The position numbers were made by a program, and so were the translations under genes. Source: a virus. From it: a DNA stretch of 58,070 nt. The notes beneath the pieces were generated by a model. That model did not search any database and was not told where the DNA came from. It was given only the letters and a program-made list of their open reading frames with translations. Positions 16,701 to 24,020 of the stretch are shown in pieces (within the stretch, counting starts at the first letter, position 1; every line of letters begins with the position of its first letter). Location: the IMG/VR virus record IMGVR_UViG_3300021414_000003, positions 1 to 58,070 of that record. One strand, 5' to 3'.

Positions 16701-17244
16701 CGCGGTAGCGCAGCACCTCGTCGGTCGACTTGCCGAAGAGCGCAACCTGCTCGCGCAGACCTGCGACGAACGAATCACGGGTGGCCTGGGCCTGGGCCAA
16801 CTCGCGCTGCGCTGCGGCCTGGGCCAGAGCCGCTTCGGTCGCCCGCTGCTGCACGGCCTGCTGCGCGGCAAGCGTTTGCGCCGACTGCGACTGCGCGCGC
16901 TCCACCGCTCGCAACTGGACGAGGTATGCTTCCAAGGCGGCCGGATCGACGCCCCGCTGGCGGGCCAGCATCTCGTAATAGGCACTCCCGGACTTCCCGC
17001 CGGCCTCCATCGCGGCGGTTGTCCGCTGGATGGAGTTGATCAGGCTGCGCTGCGCATCCGCGACTTTTTTTGCTGAGTTGCTCGCGCTTCCACCAATGCC
17101 GTCCACTGCCCGGTCGGCCTGCTGGCTGGCACGCTGCACACTTCCGGCCATTGCCCCAGCCTCACGAACGATCTCGTTAAAGCCGGTGCGGGCGCCGGTC
17201 GTATTGACCTGGGTTTCTAGTACGACGGCGCGGGTTTCGCTCAT
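13759..17244 (-). CDS. H: Tail length tape measure protein
   Basis: 1161 aa. It templates tail-tube length and is likely ejected during DNA entry. About residues 150-340 hold three diverged repeats of about 80 residues sharing a pattern such as GLREQIALFG.STEEALRYRAAQ.G. Hydrophobic segments near 400-460 are typical. The C-terminal part resembles the lambda tape-measure C-terminus. At the usual 0.15 nm per residue a tail of about 170 nm is expected. The ATG overlaps the T stop and has GGAAGTGAAG before it. Confidence 0.95.
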   Translation of the reverse strand: MSETRAVVLETQVNTTGARTGFNEIVREAGAMAGSVQRASQQADRAVDGIGGSASNSAKKVADAQRSLINSIQRTTAAMEAGGKSGSAYYEMLARQRGVDPAALEAYLVQLRAVERAQSQSAQTLAAQQAVQQRATEAALAQAAAQRELAQAQATRDSFVAGLREQVALFGKSTDEVLRYRAAQAGAAQESSALILQLQNMRAAQDQVTEAARATERAQHEALRIQAGKDAFLAGLREQIALFGLSTEEALRYRAAQMGLATAADPLIAQLHTLRTAQEQVTAAAKATAQAQREAEQVQAGKDSFIRNLEQQAAAIGKTRVEMLELQAAQMGVTSRAQPFINQLRAADQGLQNGQMSAAALNAALRQTPAQLTDIIVSLQGGQAPLTVLLQQGGQLRDMFGSVGGAAKALGGAVVGMINPITVSAAAVGTLAYAYSEGAHEARAFGESIILSGNAAGTSVNQLMDAARGISEMTRSTQGAAAEALQALVSTGAISSANLERFAGVAAEVERVLGKSVQDTAAEFADLRHAPLESLQKLGEKYHFVSAATYAQVKALQDEGRQTEAAALAQSTYADEFEKRNKKVLENLGTLKRGWMGVTEWAKKGWDAILDIGRKDTPNEEIGKIDSDIAAKQLGLSQRAANGDDGNSYFSQKLKADIEQLKARRVVLQGGMADEQAAGQAQEKSLKAEELRKRWLADQNILLTRQEQLKRDLGAAETEGRANGLSEEEIQTRLTVVRRKYNDVYTSGIETSITALRNRAEVESVLDQRALARLQAQRAVGTISEDDAIAKTAQIEIGALDRQKKLLQDQLGLVRSKINSQREQADLEGQIDINKAERRNREEQRDLELDGARRRRADDSSQLYTSGIVAAQAERASLAENLKAQREYNEEIGLSSNEVAELRRQRVENIASLKDEAAAALEAIQPGSALAQIYRDQAASIRAGSAAERDGFAKSRDPYVNLRASLKQYGEEAENIGGMVGDALSNGLRSAEDAFANFVTTGKLNFRDLATSIIADFARIQAKSALSGVASSILGSIGSGGSGGDWTSSLMQAFGVSGARAAGGPVNSGLSYLVGEKGPEIFTPSSSGAITPNHMLGAGGSPITIQTNVQVTAGGATSTTSGDQSTAGRALADMISTKAKEVIMRESRQGGLLWNMKMGRG

Positions 17245-17980
17245 TCTTCACTTCCTTCTCTCATGGCGGCCATCGCGGCCAGTTCCATAACGCGCATATC
17301 GGATTCAACGTCGTCATACTGATCCGGAGTGAGGCCCAGCCGGTCCATCTTGCGGTACATGACGTTGTAGTCGAGCCCTATGACCCCCATGCCTCCGGCG
17401 CGCCACTGCGTCTGGATTTCACAGAGCAGCCGGAAGGACAGCCAGTTTTCCGGCCAAACTTCGACGCACTCACCTTCGAAGTCCTCCGGACACAGGCCGG
17501 CGGCGGCCAGTTCCTCTTTCGAGGGCGGCGCGGTGAACAGGGCGCGCGCCGCCTCCGTCAGTTTCCCTGGCGGCCTTCGGTGATCGCGTCGCGGTAGGTG
17601 CCGACAATCGCCGGGATTGCGGCCGGGACCTCGCGCACGAGCTGGGCGACAGCCGATTTATCGAAGGGGACGTCGAGATCCCAGCCTTCGACGCAGCCCA
17701 TGATGTAGCGAACGTTGGTCTCGTTCTGGCTCGCCAGCACCTCAGATTCGGTCAGCTCCGGAACCGGAAGATCGTTCTCGACCAAATTCTTGATCTTGTT
17801 CATTTCGGCCTCATGCTCGGCCTTGAGCTCGGCGACGATGCCGTCCGTGAACTCGCCGAACTCGACACGATCGCGGTACTTATAGGTCGCAACGATTTCG
17901 CCGGGCGAGCCGTCCACCTGCAGGAATTTCACGGTGCGGCGGAACGAGGTTGGGGGTTTTCCTAGGATGATCTTTGCCAT
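17241..17980 (-). CDS. GT: Tail assembly chaperone GT (programmed -1 frameshift product)
   Basis: G (17558-17980) ends at TGA 17558-17560. Just before it is the heptamer GGGAAAC (plus-strand 17561-17567), in phase G-GGA-AAC. A -1 slip continues for 106 codons (LTEAARALFT ... REGSEE) to a TGA at 17241-17243 that overlaps the tape-measure ATG. The extension contains VWPENWLSF and QWRAGGMGVIGLDY, the pattern of the DUF1799/gpT domain. The fusion would be 246 aa. GT recruits tail tube subunits to the tape measure. Confidence 0.85.
17558..17980 (-). CDS. G: Tail assembly chaperone G
   Basis: 140 aa, starting MAKIILGKPP, with a beta-rich N-terminus and an acidic helical middle. It is the in-frame product of the G-GT pair and coats the tape measure during tube assembly. 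Most ribosomes should stop here; a few shift at 17561-17567. It lies between the tube protein and the tape measure, as in lambda. Confidence 0.85.
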   Translation of the reverse strand: MAKIILGKPPTSFRRTVKFLQVDGSPGEIVATYKYRDRVEFGEFTDGIVAELKAEHEAEMNKIKNLVENDLPVPELTESEVLASQNETNVRYIMGCVEGWDLDVPFDKSAVAQLVREVPAAIPAIVGTYRDAITEGRQGN

Positions 17981-18002
17981 GTTCTTGTGCTTTCATTGGA
18001 AT

Positions 18003-18056
18003 AAAAAGACCGGCGGTGATGACCCGCCGGCGGGAGAGGCCGGGAAGCCCGGCCTG
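18003..18056 (-). terminator. Double hairpin with U tract between V and G
   Basis: Minus strand: a GGCCGGG/CCCGGCC hairpin (about 18037-18054), then CCGGCGG-GTCATCA-CCGCCGG followed by TCTTTTT (18003-18030). It lies after the tail tube gene and 23 bases before the G start, and could lower chaperone relative to tube protein. Confidence 0.65.
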
Positions 18057-18063
18057 GCAAAAC

Positions 18064-18711
18064 TTAGGACGCGTAGCGCACCGGCTGCCCCTGCTGGGCC
18101 ATGTTTGCCTTGACGCTCATGACCTGGCCCTTGGTGAGGGTCGGGGTCTCGTCGTAGGTGATGTAGCCGTTGTAGAGGATGATGCTGCCGCTCGGCAGCT
18201 GCGCGCGCACCGCGGCGATCTTGCGGCCGTCCGAAATAGCCTTGAGCGCAGCGTGATGCGGCAGCGTCGGGTCGTCGCCGATCGTGATGGCCAGCGTGCG
18301 CGCCGAGTAGCCGGCCGGAATATTCAGCTCGGTGTCGGTGTCCATCGGCTCGACGGTCACGAACTTCGCGTCGCCGCCCGATGGCTCGCAGGAGATGACC
18401 TGCGTGATCGGGGTCCACGTGGTGATCTTCCGCAGCGAGCCGATGCCGGCGCCAGCTGGGAATAGCGCCACGGCCGTCGTGTCGAAGCCCTCCAGGGTCA
18501 CCGAGGTGCCGGTGACGGCCTTGGCGCGGAAAACACGGTTGTTGGCACGAGTCCAGCCGGAGGTATATTCCAGCAGGTCGCCGACCGCATAGGTGTTTGC
18601 CGCGGTCGTGAGCACCGCTTCAGTCGCGTTGGTGGCCGCCGAGACGGCAATCAGCGTCGCGTAGATCGACGCAACCGCATACGTCGTGCCATTGGGGAGT
18701 GAGAATGCCAT
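18064..18711 (-). CDS. V: Major tail tube protein
   Basis: 215 aa, beta-rich, in the position of lambda gpV immediately before the GT chaperones. It starts MAFSLPNGTTYA. It forms the hexameric rings of the tail tube. Hairpins lie on both sides, consistent with separate control of a highly made protein. Confidence 0.85.
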   Translation of the reverse strand: MAFSLPNGTTYAVASIYATLIAVSAATNATEAVLTTAANTYAVGDLLEYTSGWTRANNRVFRAKAVTGTSVTLEGFDTTAVALFPAGAGIGSLRKITTWTPITQVISCEPSGGDAKFVTVEPMDTDTELNIPAGYSARTLAITIGDDPTLPHHAALKAISDGRKIAAVRAQLPSGSIILYNGYITYDETPTLTKGQVMSVKANMAQQGQPVRYAS

Positions 18712-18729
18712 TTATGAGGCCTTTCGTGT

Positions 18730-18772
18730 AAGCCCGGCGACCGGGCATAAAAAAAGCCACCCGGAGGTGGCT
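18730..18772 (-). terminator. Hairpin with U tract before the tail tube gene
   Basis: Minus strand AGCCACC-TCCG-GGTGGCT followed by TTTTTTT (18748-18772), then a second GCCCGG-tcg-CCGGGC hairpin (18730-18745). Located after the DUF3168 gene and before V. Confidence 0.65.
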
Positions 18773-18791
18773 GGTTTGGATGGGGCGGCGA

Positions 18792-19145
18792 TCAGCGATC
18801 GGCCCAAATGTCGAAGTCTTGCCTGCTGCAGTACCGCGCCATGTCAGCTTCGAAGTCGCTCACGGCTGCGGCGATTGGGCTAGCCTGGATTTCGGTAGCT
18901 CCGCTCAGGCGCGCTTCGATCGCCAGGATCACGGCCTTGGCCTCCTTGCGAGAGTCGGCCCAGACGTTCACCTGCATATCGGCGTTCTCTTTCGATGGCA
19001 CAGTGTTATCGAGGCACTCGACCACCTCGCCGCCGATCTGTTGAAAGGTCACGTACGGACGCTCAGTCTCAGGCGGCGCAAAGTCGGGGAACACGCGCGG
19101 GCAGACGGCCGCCAGCTCGATGTACAGTCGCTCCTCAAGTGTCAT
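18792..19145 (-). CDS. Tail terminator-like protein (DUF3168)
   Basis: 117 aa from MTLEERLYIEL. The segment VFPDFAPPETERPYVTFQQIGG is typical of DUF3168 proteins, which act as tail completion/terminator proteins like lambda U. The start overlaps the upstream gene by 11 bases; a longer frame upstream is ignored. Confidence 0.8.
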   Translation of the reverse strand: MTLEERLYIELAAVCPRVFPDFAPPETERPYVTFQQIGGEVVECLDNTVPSKENADMQVNVWADSRKEAKAVILAIEARLSGATEIQASPIAAAVSDFEADMARYCSRQDFDIWADR

Positions 19146-19665
19146 TGTTGATGGCCTGTAGCAATTTGGTTTTGGCCGCCTCGGCAGCCTGCTCTGATTT
19201 CGACGTCGCCCTGCGCACGAATGCGCGTGCTGCAACCTGCTTCGGCGCCGGCAGCGGGACGTAGTAGGCATCCTTTTCGGCCTGCGATGCGTTTCGGCGG
19301 GGCCTGCGGGTTCCGCGCTTGCTCGGGCGTATGGCAGTGTAAAAATTGCCGTCGCTACCCTGGTAGGTCACGTACCGCTGAATGTGGCCGAACTCGACCA
19401 GGCCGCCGTGCGGCGCTTTTCTGTGGTTCCAACTGGCTTGGTAGGTGGCAATGCCCGGGCTACTGCGCGATTCCGAGTAGACCTGGTAGATGCTGCGCCC
19501 GAGATTCCCGGTTTTTTGTGGAATGGCAGCGACGTTGCGCTTAATCTCGTCGTACAGGACCTGAATCGCTGCCTGGCTCGCTGGCCGCGCCGCAGCTTCT
19601 GCAGCATCGGCCCGATTCTCCATGAATTCTTCAAGATGTCCGAGATCCAACTGCAAAAGGCTCAT
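19135..19665 (-). CDS. HK97 gp10-like neck/tail completion protein
   Basis: 176 aa. KTGNLGRSIYQVYS and HGGLVEFGHIQ fit the HK97-gp10/minor tail Z group, which connects neck and tail. The C-terminal tail is basic and Ala-rich. ATGA overlap with the upstream head-closure gene. Confidence 0.8.
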   Translation of the reverse strand: MSLLQLDLGHLEEFMENRADAAEAAARPASQAAIQVLYDEIKRNVAAIPQKTGNLGRSIYQVYSESRSSPGIATYQASWNHRKAPHGGLVEFGHIQRYVTYQGSDGNFYTAIRPSKRGTRRPRRNASQAEKDAYYVPLPAPKQVAARAFVRRATSKSEQAAEAAKTKLLQAINNDT

Positions 19666-19967
19666 TTCGCAGCCTCGCAGACCAGGTCCATGAACCGCCG
19701 GTCCGCGTTGCGCAGTGGTGGCGACTTGATCTCATAAGTCGTTTCGCCGTGCACCAGGCGCATGGCCGCATCGACTTCCGACCGGTACCACATGCGAACG
19801 GAGGCGCGCAGCACCGACACGTCGGCGCCGGCGCGCAAAGTCTCCAGCCCGCGCAGGTGGCGAACGTCGGCCCAGAAAACGCCGAGATCGATCCATTCGC
19901 TAATGGGTTGCCCGATCGTGTCGGCGCCGACGGCGCGTTGCTGAATGGTGATGCGGTCGTTGAACAT
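19662..19967 (-). CDS. Head closure/head-tail joining protein
   Basis: 101 aa with the RITIQQRA ... WADVRHLRGLE pattern of the SPP1 gp16/HK97 gp7-like joining family. It closes the portal channel after packaging. Coupled to its neighbours by ATG overlaps. Confidence 0.85.
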   Translation of the reverse strand: MFNDRITIQQRAVGADTIGQPISEWIDLGVFWADVRHLRGLETLRAGADVSVLRASVRMWYRSEVDAAMRLVHGETTYEIKSPPLRNADRRFMDLVCEAAK

Positions 19968-20512
19968 TAGAGGTACACCCTTTCACCATCCAGCAACCGC
20001 GGCGCGCTCGCTGCCAGCGATGCTGACAGCTGTCCGAATTGATCTGCCACGCGGCGCAGGATGAAGCCTTTGATCGAATCAGGCACACTCGTGTGGTCCG
20101 GGCCGTAGCCGGCGGTGTACTGCACCTCGACGGCGTTGATTCGATCCGCCGTTGGGGGCCAGGCCTTGCGCGGTGCCGGAACGATATAGCCCGGCTCGCT
20201 TACTGAGTCGGCCTCGTAGTCCTGAGGGTCGATCGTCTGCCACTGGCCGTTGGTGTCGAGGTATTTCACGTGCGCGACCGAAACCAGCGGTGGTCGCTCG
20301 AGCTTCAGCGCCGGCGAGAACTTGTCGACCGTGAGACGCCAGGTCTGGTTGATGAGCGCGCGCTGGGTTTCGAACTCGGCTTCAGCCGTGTACGTCCGAA
20401 CCGCCTGCTCGACCTCACTGTCGATACCTGCGCCGTTCGCGCGCGCCGCTGTGATGGCGGCTTCGAGCGAAACGGCCAGGCCAACCGCCGGGGTAATCAG
20501 TTTTGCGGTCAT
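19967..20512 (-). CDS. Head-tail connector (gp6/gp15-like)
   Basis: 181 aa. The first half has the helical connector region; FSPALKLERPPLVSV and the VEVQYTAGYG pattern in the second half match phage head-tail connectors. It forms the ring beneath the portal. Start overlaps the upstream repeat-protein stop. Confidence 0.85.
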   Translation of the reverse strand: MTAKLITPAVGLAVSLEAAITAARANGAGIDSEVEQAVRTYTAEAEFETQRALINQTWRLTVDKFSPALKLERPPLVSVAHVKYLDTNGQWQTIDPQDYEADSVSEPGYIVPAPRKAWPPTADRINAVEVQYTAGYGPDHTSVPDSIKGFILRRVADQFGQLSASLAASAPRLLDGERVYL

Positions 20513-21669
20513 CGGATATTCCTTTGGATTTCAGCTATGCGCGCACCGCCGACCTGGGCCGGGCGCGCCCGATATTCGTTGCGTTGCGGGGCATAGCCAG
20601 AGCCCGCTGGCGCGCGTGCATATCGGACACCGGCACCAAGTACACCGCCAGCCGACACGACAGTGTGCGTATTACCCGACAGCGCGATCCAGGTGATGAG
20701 CGAACCGCTCGCCGTGATGCGCGCCGGCATCACGCCGGACAGCACGATCGCGGTGAACAGGTCGCCGGTACCGATCGCGCGCATGGACGCACCGCCGGAC
20801 AGCACCACGGCCGATCCCGCCAACGCGCCGCCGGCAAACACCTGAAGCGCGGCGGTGCCGGCCAGGAGAATGGATGTCGACAGCGTGCCAGCGGCGGACG
20901 CCCGGACAGCGGCGTCGCCGGCCAGCGCAGCGCCAGCACCGGCAAGTGATCCGGACGCGGCCGCCTGTAGCGCGGCGGCGCCGGAGAACGGAATGGACGT
21001 TGAGAGCGATCCAGCGACAGCCACGCGGGCGACAGCAGCACCGGCCATCTGCGCAGCGCCGCTGTCCAATTGGCCCGACGCGGACGCGGTGACCGACGCG
21101 GCACCGGATAACGGGATATCGGTGGTAAACACGCCGGCGACGAAGGTGCGCACCGAAGCACCGCCGACCAGGGTCGCACCGCCGCCGGTCAATGCGCCCA
21201 ACGCGGACACCTGCAGCGCGGCAGCACCGACCAACCGAATGACAGTCGACAGCGCGCCGGTGGCGGACGCGACCAGCGAAGCGCTACCGGCCAGTCGAAC
21301 CTGCGTGGTTAGCGCGCCCGAGGCGGATACCTGGAGCGCAGCGGTGCCGGACAGAATCGCGCTGGCGGAAGCGAGCGAACCGGACGTGGACGCAACGAGC
21401 GCGGCCGAGCCGGACAGCGGGATCGAAGTGGTCAGTGTGCCCGATGATGAAGCTGCGAGCATGCCGGCACCGGTCAAACGCACTTGCGTCGACAGCGAGC
21501 CCGATGCGGCAACCGCGCCAGCGGCGCTGCCTGCCAAGCGAATGACGCTGGACAGCGTTCCGGTGGCGGACACTTGGAGCGCGGCGGCGCCGGCCAGAAC
21601 CGCACCGGAGGTCACGCCCCCTGTATCGAAAGCGTTACTGGCGAATGCGTTACTGGCGAAAACACCCAT
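20509..21669 (-). CDS. Repetitive beta-strand structural protein
   Basis: 386 aa. Residues about 25-345 consist of about sixteen units of 20 or 21 residues, pattern L-(S/A)-G-x-A-A-L-x-V-S-A-(S/T)-G-x-L-x-(T/S)-x-(I/V). Small residues and regular Gly suggest a beta-solenoid or stacked hairpins. The C-terminus is basic (QRNEYRARPAQVGGARIAE) and may anchor it. It lies among head and neck genes, so a head fibre, decoration or whisker protein is likely. I do not recognise a family; function is inference. Confidence 0.7.
   Translation of the reverse strand: MGVFASNAFASNAFDTGGVTSGAVLAGAAALQVSATGTLSSVIRLAGSAAGAVAASGSLSTQVRLTGAGMLAASSSGTLTTSIPLSGSAALVASTSGSLASASAILSGTAALQVSASGALTTQVRLAGSASLVASATGALSTVIRLVGAAALQVSALGALTGGGATLVGGASVRTFVAGVFTTDIPLSGAASVTASASGQLDSGAAQMAGAAVARVAVAGSLSTSIPFSGAAALQAAASGSLAGAGAALAGDAAVRASAAGTLSTSILLAGTAALQVFAGGALAGSAVVLSGGASMRAIGTGDLFTAIVLSGVMPARITASGSLITWIALSGNTHTVVSAGGVLGAGVRYARAPAGSGYAPQRNEYRARPAQVGGARIAEIQRNIR
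20700..21635 (-). repeat. Tandem about 60-bp coding repeats
   Basis: DNA counterpart of the sixteen 20/21-residue units in the gene at 20509-21669. Copies are diverged but share GC-rich blocks built around gcggcgcc(g)gc on the plus strand. Confidence 0.6.
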
Positions 21670-21671
21670 GG

Positions 21672-22058
21672 CTACAGGCTCGCGGCCAGTTGGAACAGCG
21701 CGTACATTTCGTCAACCGACTTGCCCAGGCCCGCGCCCATGGTGATGGTCAGCTCGTTGTCCGAGTAGAAGCGCGGCGAGTGCAGCCAGCCGATCTTCAG
21801 TTCGATGTTATTGCTTGCCGCCACTGCTGCTTCGACAAGGTCAAAAAGACCCATCCTGATCAACGCCTTGCGGATTTGAAAAGCCGACACGTCGATGCGC
21901 GGCAGGAACGGTTCGGCGTCTGGTACTTTGGTCGGGCCATTCCCGGCGCGCAGGAAGTCCAGGTAGCGCTGATACGCCTGCGTGCTGTCGTCCTGCTCGA
22001 GCGGCACGCCGCTTTCGAAGATCCTCCCGCTCGGCACGGAGATAGTCCAGGCAGTCAT
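21672..22058 (-). CDS. Small structural or fibre-associated protein
   Basis: 128 aa. The C-terminal part (SAFQIRKALIRMGLFDLVEAA ... MGAGLGKSVDEMYALFQLAA) has the short helical pattern (Q.R.AL...GL.D.VEAA) I have seen at the end of many phage fibre-linked proteins. The N-terminus is beta-like. Stop lies directly before the repeat protein. Confidence 0.65.
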   Translation of the reverse strand: MTAWTISVPSGRIFESGVPLEQDDSTQAYQRYLDFLRAGNGPTKVPDAEPFLPRIDVSAFQIRKALIRMGLFDLVEAAVAASNNIELKIGWLHSPRFYSDNELTITMGAGLGKSVDEMYALFQLAASL

Positions 22059-22059
22059 A

Positions 22060-22965
22060 TCAATTCTCCGTTTCGATGTACATCAGCATGAGGTCGACGC
22101 CAGCGGCGACACCTGACGGCCCATTCGACACGTTGAGGTGCGGCTGCAGCAGTATCTCAATGGGGAGGTCGCCAAGCATGGTGCCGGTTGCGGTCACGCC
22201 GGTCGTCAGGTTTGTGGCCTGCCAGGAAACCGTTTGTGCACCCGGCGCCACGCGCATGACAAACTCGATCACATCGGTGTTGTTGGTGTTGCATGGGAAG
22301 CCAGCCGGGAGCGGCGTCTTGGTCGGGACGCCGCTCCCGTCGTTGCAGTAAACGCTCCAGACGGTATCGCCCGCATCAAAGCCAATGCCGATCATGTCGG
22401 TGAGCGAGCTCGGGGACGCCGAGCCGTATGCCGACGAGCTCCCCATCATGCCGAAAAAGCAACGAGCATCGTTCACATACGCCGAGGTGCCGAAGCGCCA
22501 CACCTGCAAGAAACCGCCCGTGCGCGGCGCGCTGCCGATGATGTAAAGCCGCTCAGCCGCACTGCCTGCGCGGGCATTGACATTGGCGTTGGCAGTCGCG
22601 GCGGTCACGTAGCCGACGCGACGGTGCGAGGCGAAGAACGACAATGACCCCACCGATCGCGCGGTAGGAGCGCCCGGATTAATGAGGATACCACTGGCGG
22701 TGATGGTGGTCGAGCCGCCGTTGGGCAGCCAGTAGGCCGGACGACAGCGCAAGAAGGCCGTCTGCATCAACGCGATCGAACCGCCAGGGGCGACAACGCC
22801 CAGCACCGGTCGCCCTGCATAGTCCTGGGCGACCGGGCTCAGGCCGGCAGCAGGTGCGGTCGCGTCCGCGTCGAAAATGTGCGGCTCGTTCCACTTGCCC
22901 GAGTCGACGTCGGTTGGGTCAGGTGTCGCCGGCGCTACCGTAACGAACAAGTGTCGCATTGACAT
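22060..22965 (-). CDS. Putative virion surface protein with lectin-like end
   Basis: 301 aa, mostly beta-strand and aromatic-rich, with QVWRFGTSAYVN and a final LQPHLNVSNGP...LMLMYIETEN strand set that resembles jelly-roll carbohydrate-binding domains. No signal peptide. No clear ribosome site; two closely spaced ATGs (22965, 22959). Between capsid genes and connectors, so likely a head or neck appendage. Confidence 0.65.
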   Translation of the reverse strand: MSMRHLFVTVAPATPDPTDVDSGKWNEPHIFDADATAPAAGLSPVAQDYAGRPVLGVVAPGGSIALMQTAFLRCRPAYWLPNGGSTTITASGILINPGAPTARSVGSLSFFASHRRVGYVTAATANANVNARAGSAAERLYIIGSAPRTGGFLQVWRFGTSAYVNDARCFFGMMGSSSAYGSASPSSLTDMIGIGFDAGDTVWSVYCNDGSGVPTKTPLPAGFPCNTNNTDVIEFVMRVAPGAQTVSWQATNLTTGVTATGTMLGDLPIEILLQPHLNVSNGPSGVAAGVDLMLMYIETEN

Positions 22966-22967
22966 GA

Positions 22968-23438
22968 TTAATTATCGATCTGGATGGTCAGCGCGCCGGC
23001 TGCGAATGACGGTGCGGGGTCGCCGTTGTTGATCGTTTTCGGCGCGCCCAGTGCAGCGTAGAACAGCTCGACGCCGCCGGTCAGCGAGTCGTGCACGCCG
23101 AAGCCGACAACCTGACCCCACGGAGCACCTGGCGTGCCGAAGGTGATCGCCGCGTTGTTCGAGGTGGTGCCGCTGGTGCCCGTCGACGCCACGGTGGTGC
23201 CGGCGCCTTGCGTGCCCGCCCAGGCGGCCAGGGTGCAGGGCACGGCCACACGCGCGTAACCAGCGCCCGAGACTTCCGCGCCCTGCGCGGCGTCGCTGTC
23301 GGCGGCAGTTTTCAGGCTGATGAACACCTGCGACAGGCCGGTGCCGGAACCAGCGGAAGCGCCAGCCAAGCCGAGCGCCTGACCACGCAGGAGGAAGTCG
23401 ATCAGTTTATTTTCGAAGTTGTCGCTTGCTGCGCTCAT
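22968..23438 (-). CDS. Phage structural protein with Gp80-like N-terminus
   Basis: 156 aa from the ATG at 23438 (AGGAC upstream); an in-frame GTG nine codons earlier overlaps the previous gene. FENKLIDFLLRGQALGLAG followed by SDAAQGAEVSGAGYARV is a recurrent start of phage structural or fibre proteins. The C-terminal half is Gly/Thr-rich. Confidence 0.75.
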   Translation of the reverse strand: MSAASDNFENKLIDFLLRGQALGLAGASAGSGTGLSQVFISLKTAADSDAAQGAEVSGAGYARVAVPCTLAAWAGTQGAGTTVASTGTSGTTSNNAAITFGTPGAPWGQVVGFGVHDSLTGGVELFYAALGAPKTINNGDPAPSFAAGALTIQIDN

Positions 23439-23445
23439 GTGGTCC

Positions 23446-23733
23446 TCAATTATTCGTTTCGCCACCGGCGACAGGCGCCGACAGCTCGATTGTTTTCATG
23501 CGCCCGCGCCGCTCGAGCATCACCGTGGTGACGCCGCTGTCACGCAGCAGGTTGAGCATCGCTTCCCAGGTCTCGCGGTCGGCGATGCCATGGGCGCCAC
23601 TCAGGTAGACGATTTGGTCGTTGAGGTGCGTTACGGTGACGATTGCGCGGTAAGGCAATCGTTTTTCGTAGCCGCCTGGCTGGTCGTAGGCGCGGATCTC
23701 GGAAGTTCGCGTGCTCATTTCCAGGTGGATCAT
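23446..23733 (-). CDS. Small conserved-type head-region protein
   Basis: 95 aa, with GGAGG five bases before the ATG. Beta-rich N-terminus with LPYRAIVTVTHLND, then DRETWEAMLNLLRDSG. Not recognised; soluble. It lies between structural genes. Confidence 0.65.
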   Translation of the reverse strand: MIHLEMSTRTSEIRAYDQPGGYEKRLPYRAIVTVTHLNDQIVYLSGAHGIADRETWEAMLNLLRDSGVTTVMLERRGRMKTIELSAPVAGGETNN

Positions 23734-23806
23734 GTCGACCTCCAGGCGGCCGGGAACGGCAGCACTTCCGATTTGCGGGATGGTGCGAGCCGGCCCGGCC
23801 TGCGGA

Positions 23807-23959
23807 TTACTTCGCGTCGGTCTTAGCCGGCTTGCTTTCCGGCTCGACGGCTTCCGCCACCTTGCCGTCGATGAGGGTTTTTGCCTGCTCTGGCTCGAAG
23901 CCGGCGACGTCGCCGCGGCTGTAAATCTTCCACGGCTTGATAAATTTGACCGATTTCAT
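23807..23959 (-). CDS. 50-residue head-region protein
   Basis: MKSVKFIKPWKIYSRGDVAGF start, then EQAKTLIDGKVAEAV. This short pattern (RGD.AGF..EQA..LI..G.A) is common downstream of HK97-type capsid genes and may be a minor head component. Ribosome site TAGGAG. An upstream in-frame extension is disregarded. Confidence 0.7.
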   Translation of the reverse strand: MKSVKFIKPWKIYSRGDVAGFEPEQAKTLIDGKVAEAVEPESKPAKTDAK

Positions 23960-23984
23960 GCTCGGACTCCTATTGAATGGGTGA

Positions 23985-24008
23985 GCCGACCTGCGGTTGC
24001 AGGTCGGC
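23985..24008 (-). terminator. Perfect 10-bp hairpin after the capsid gene
   Basis: GCCGACCTGC-AACC-GCAGGTCGGC on the minus strand between the capsid stop and the 50-aa gene. There is no U tract, so it may stabilise or process the capsid mRNA and not terminate. Confidence 0.5.
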
Positions 24009-24020
24009 AATCAGGTCGCT

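Noticed and set aside
15859-17076. 405-aa plus-strand frame
   Set aside because: Antisense to the tape measure gene.
20855-21745. 296-aa plus-strand Ala/Pro/Asp-rich frame
   Set aside because: Antisense to the beta-repeat protein.
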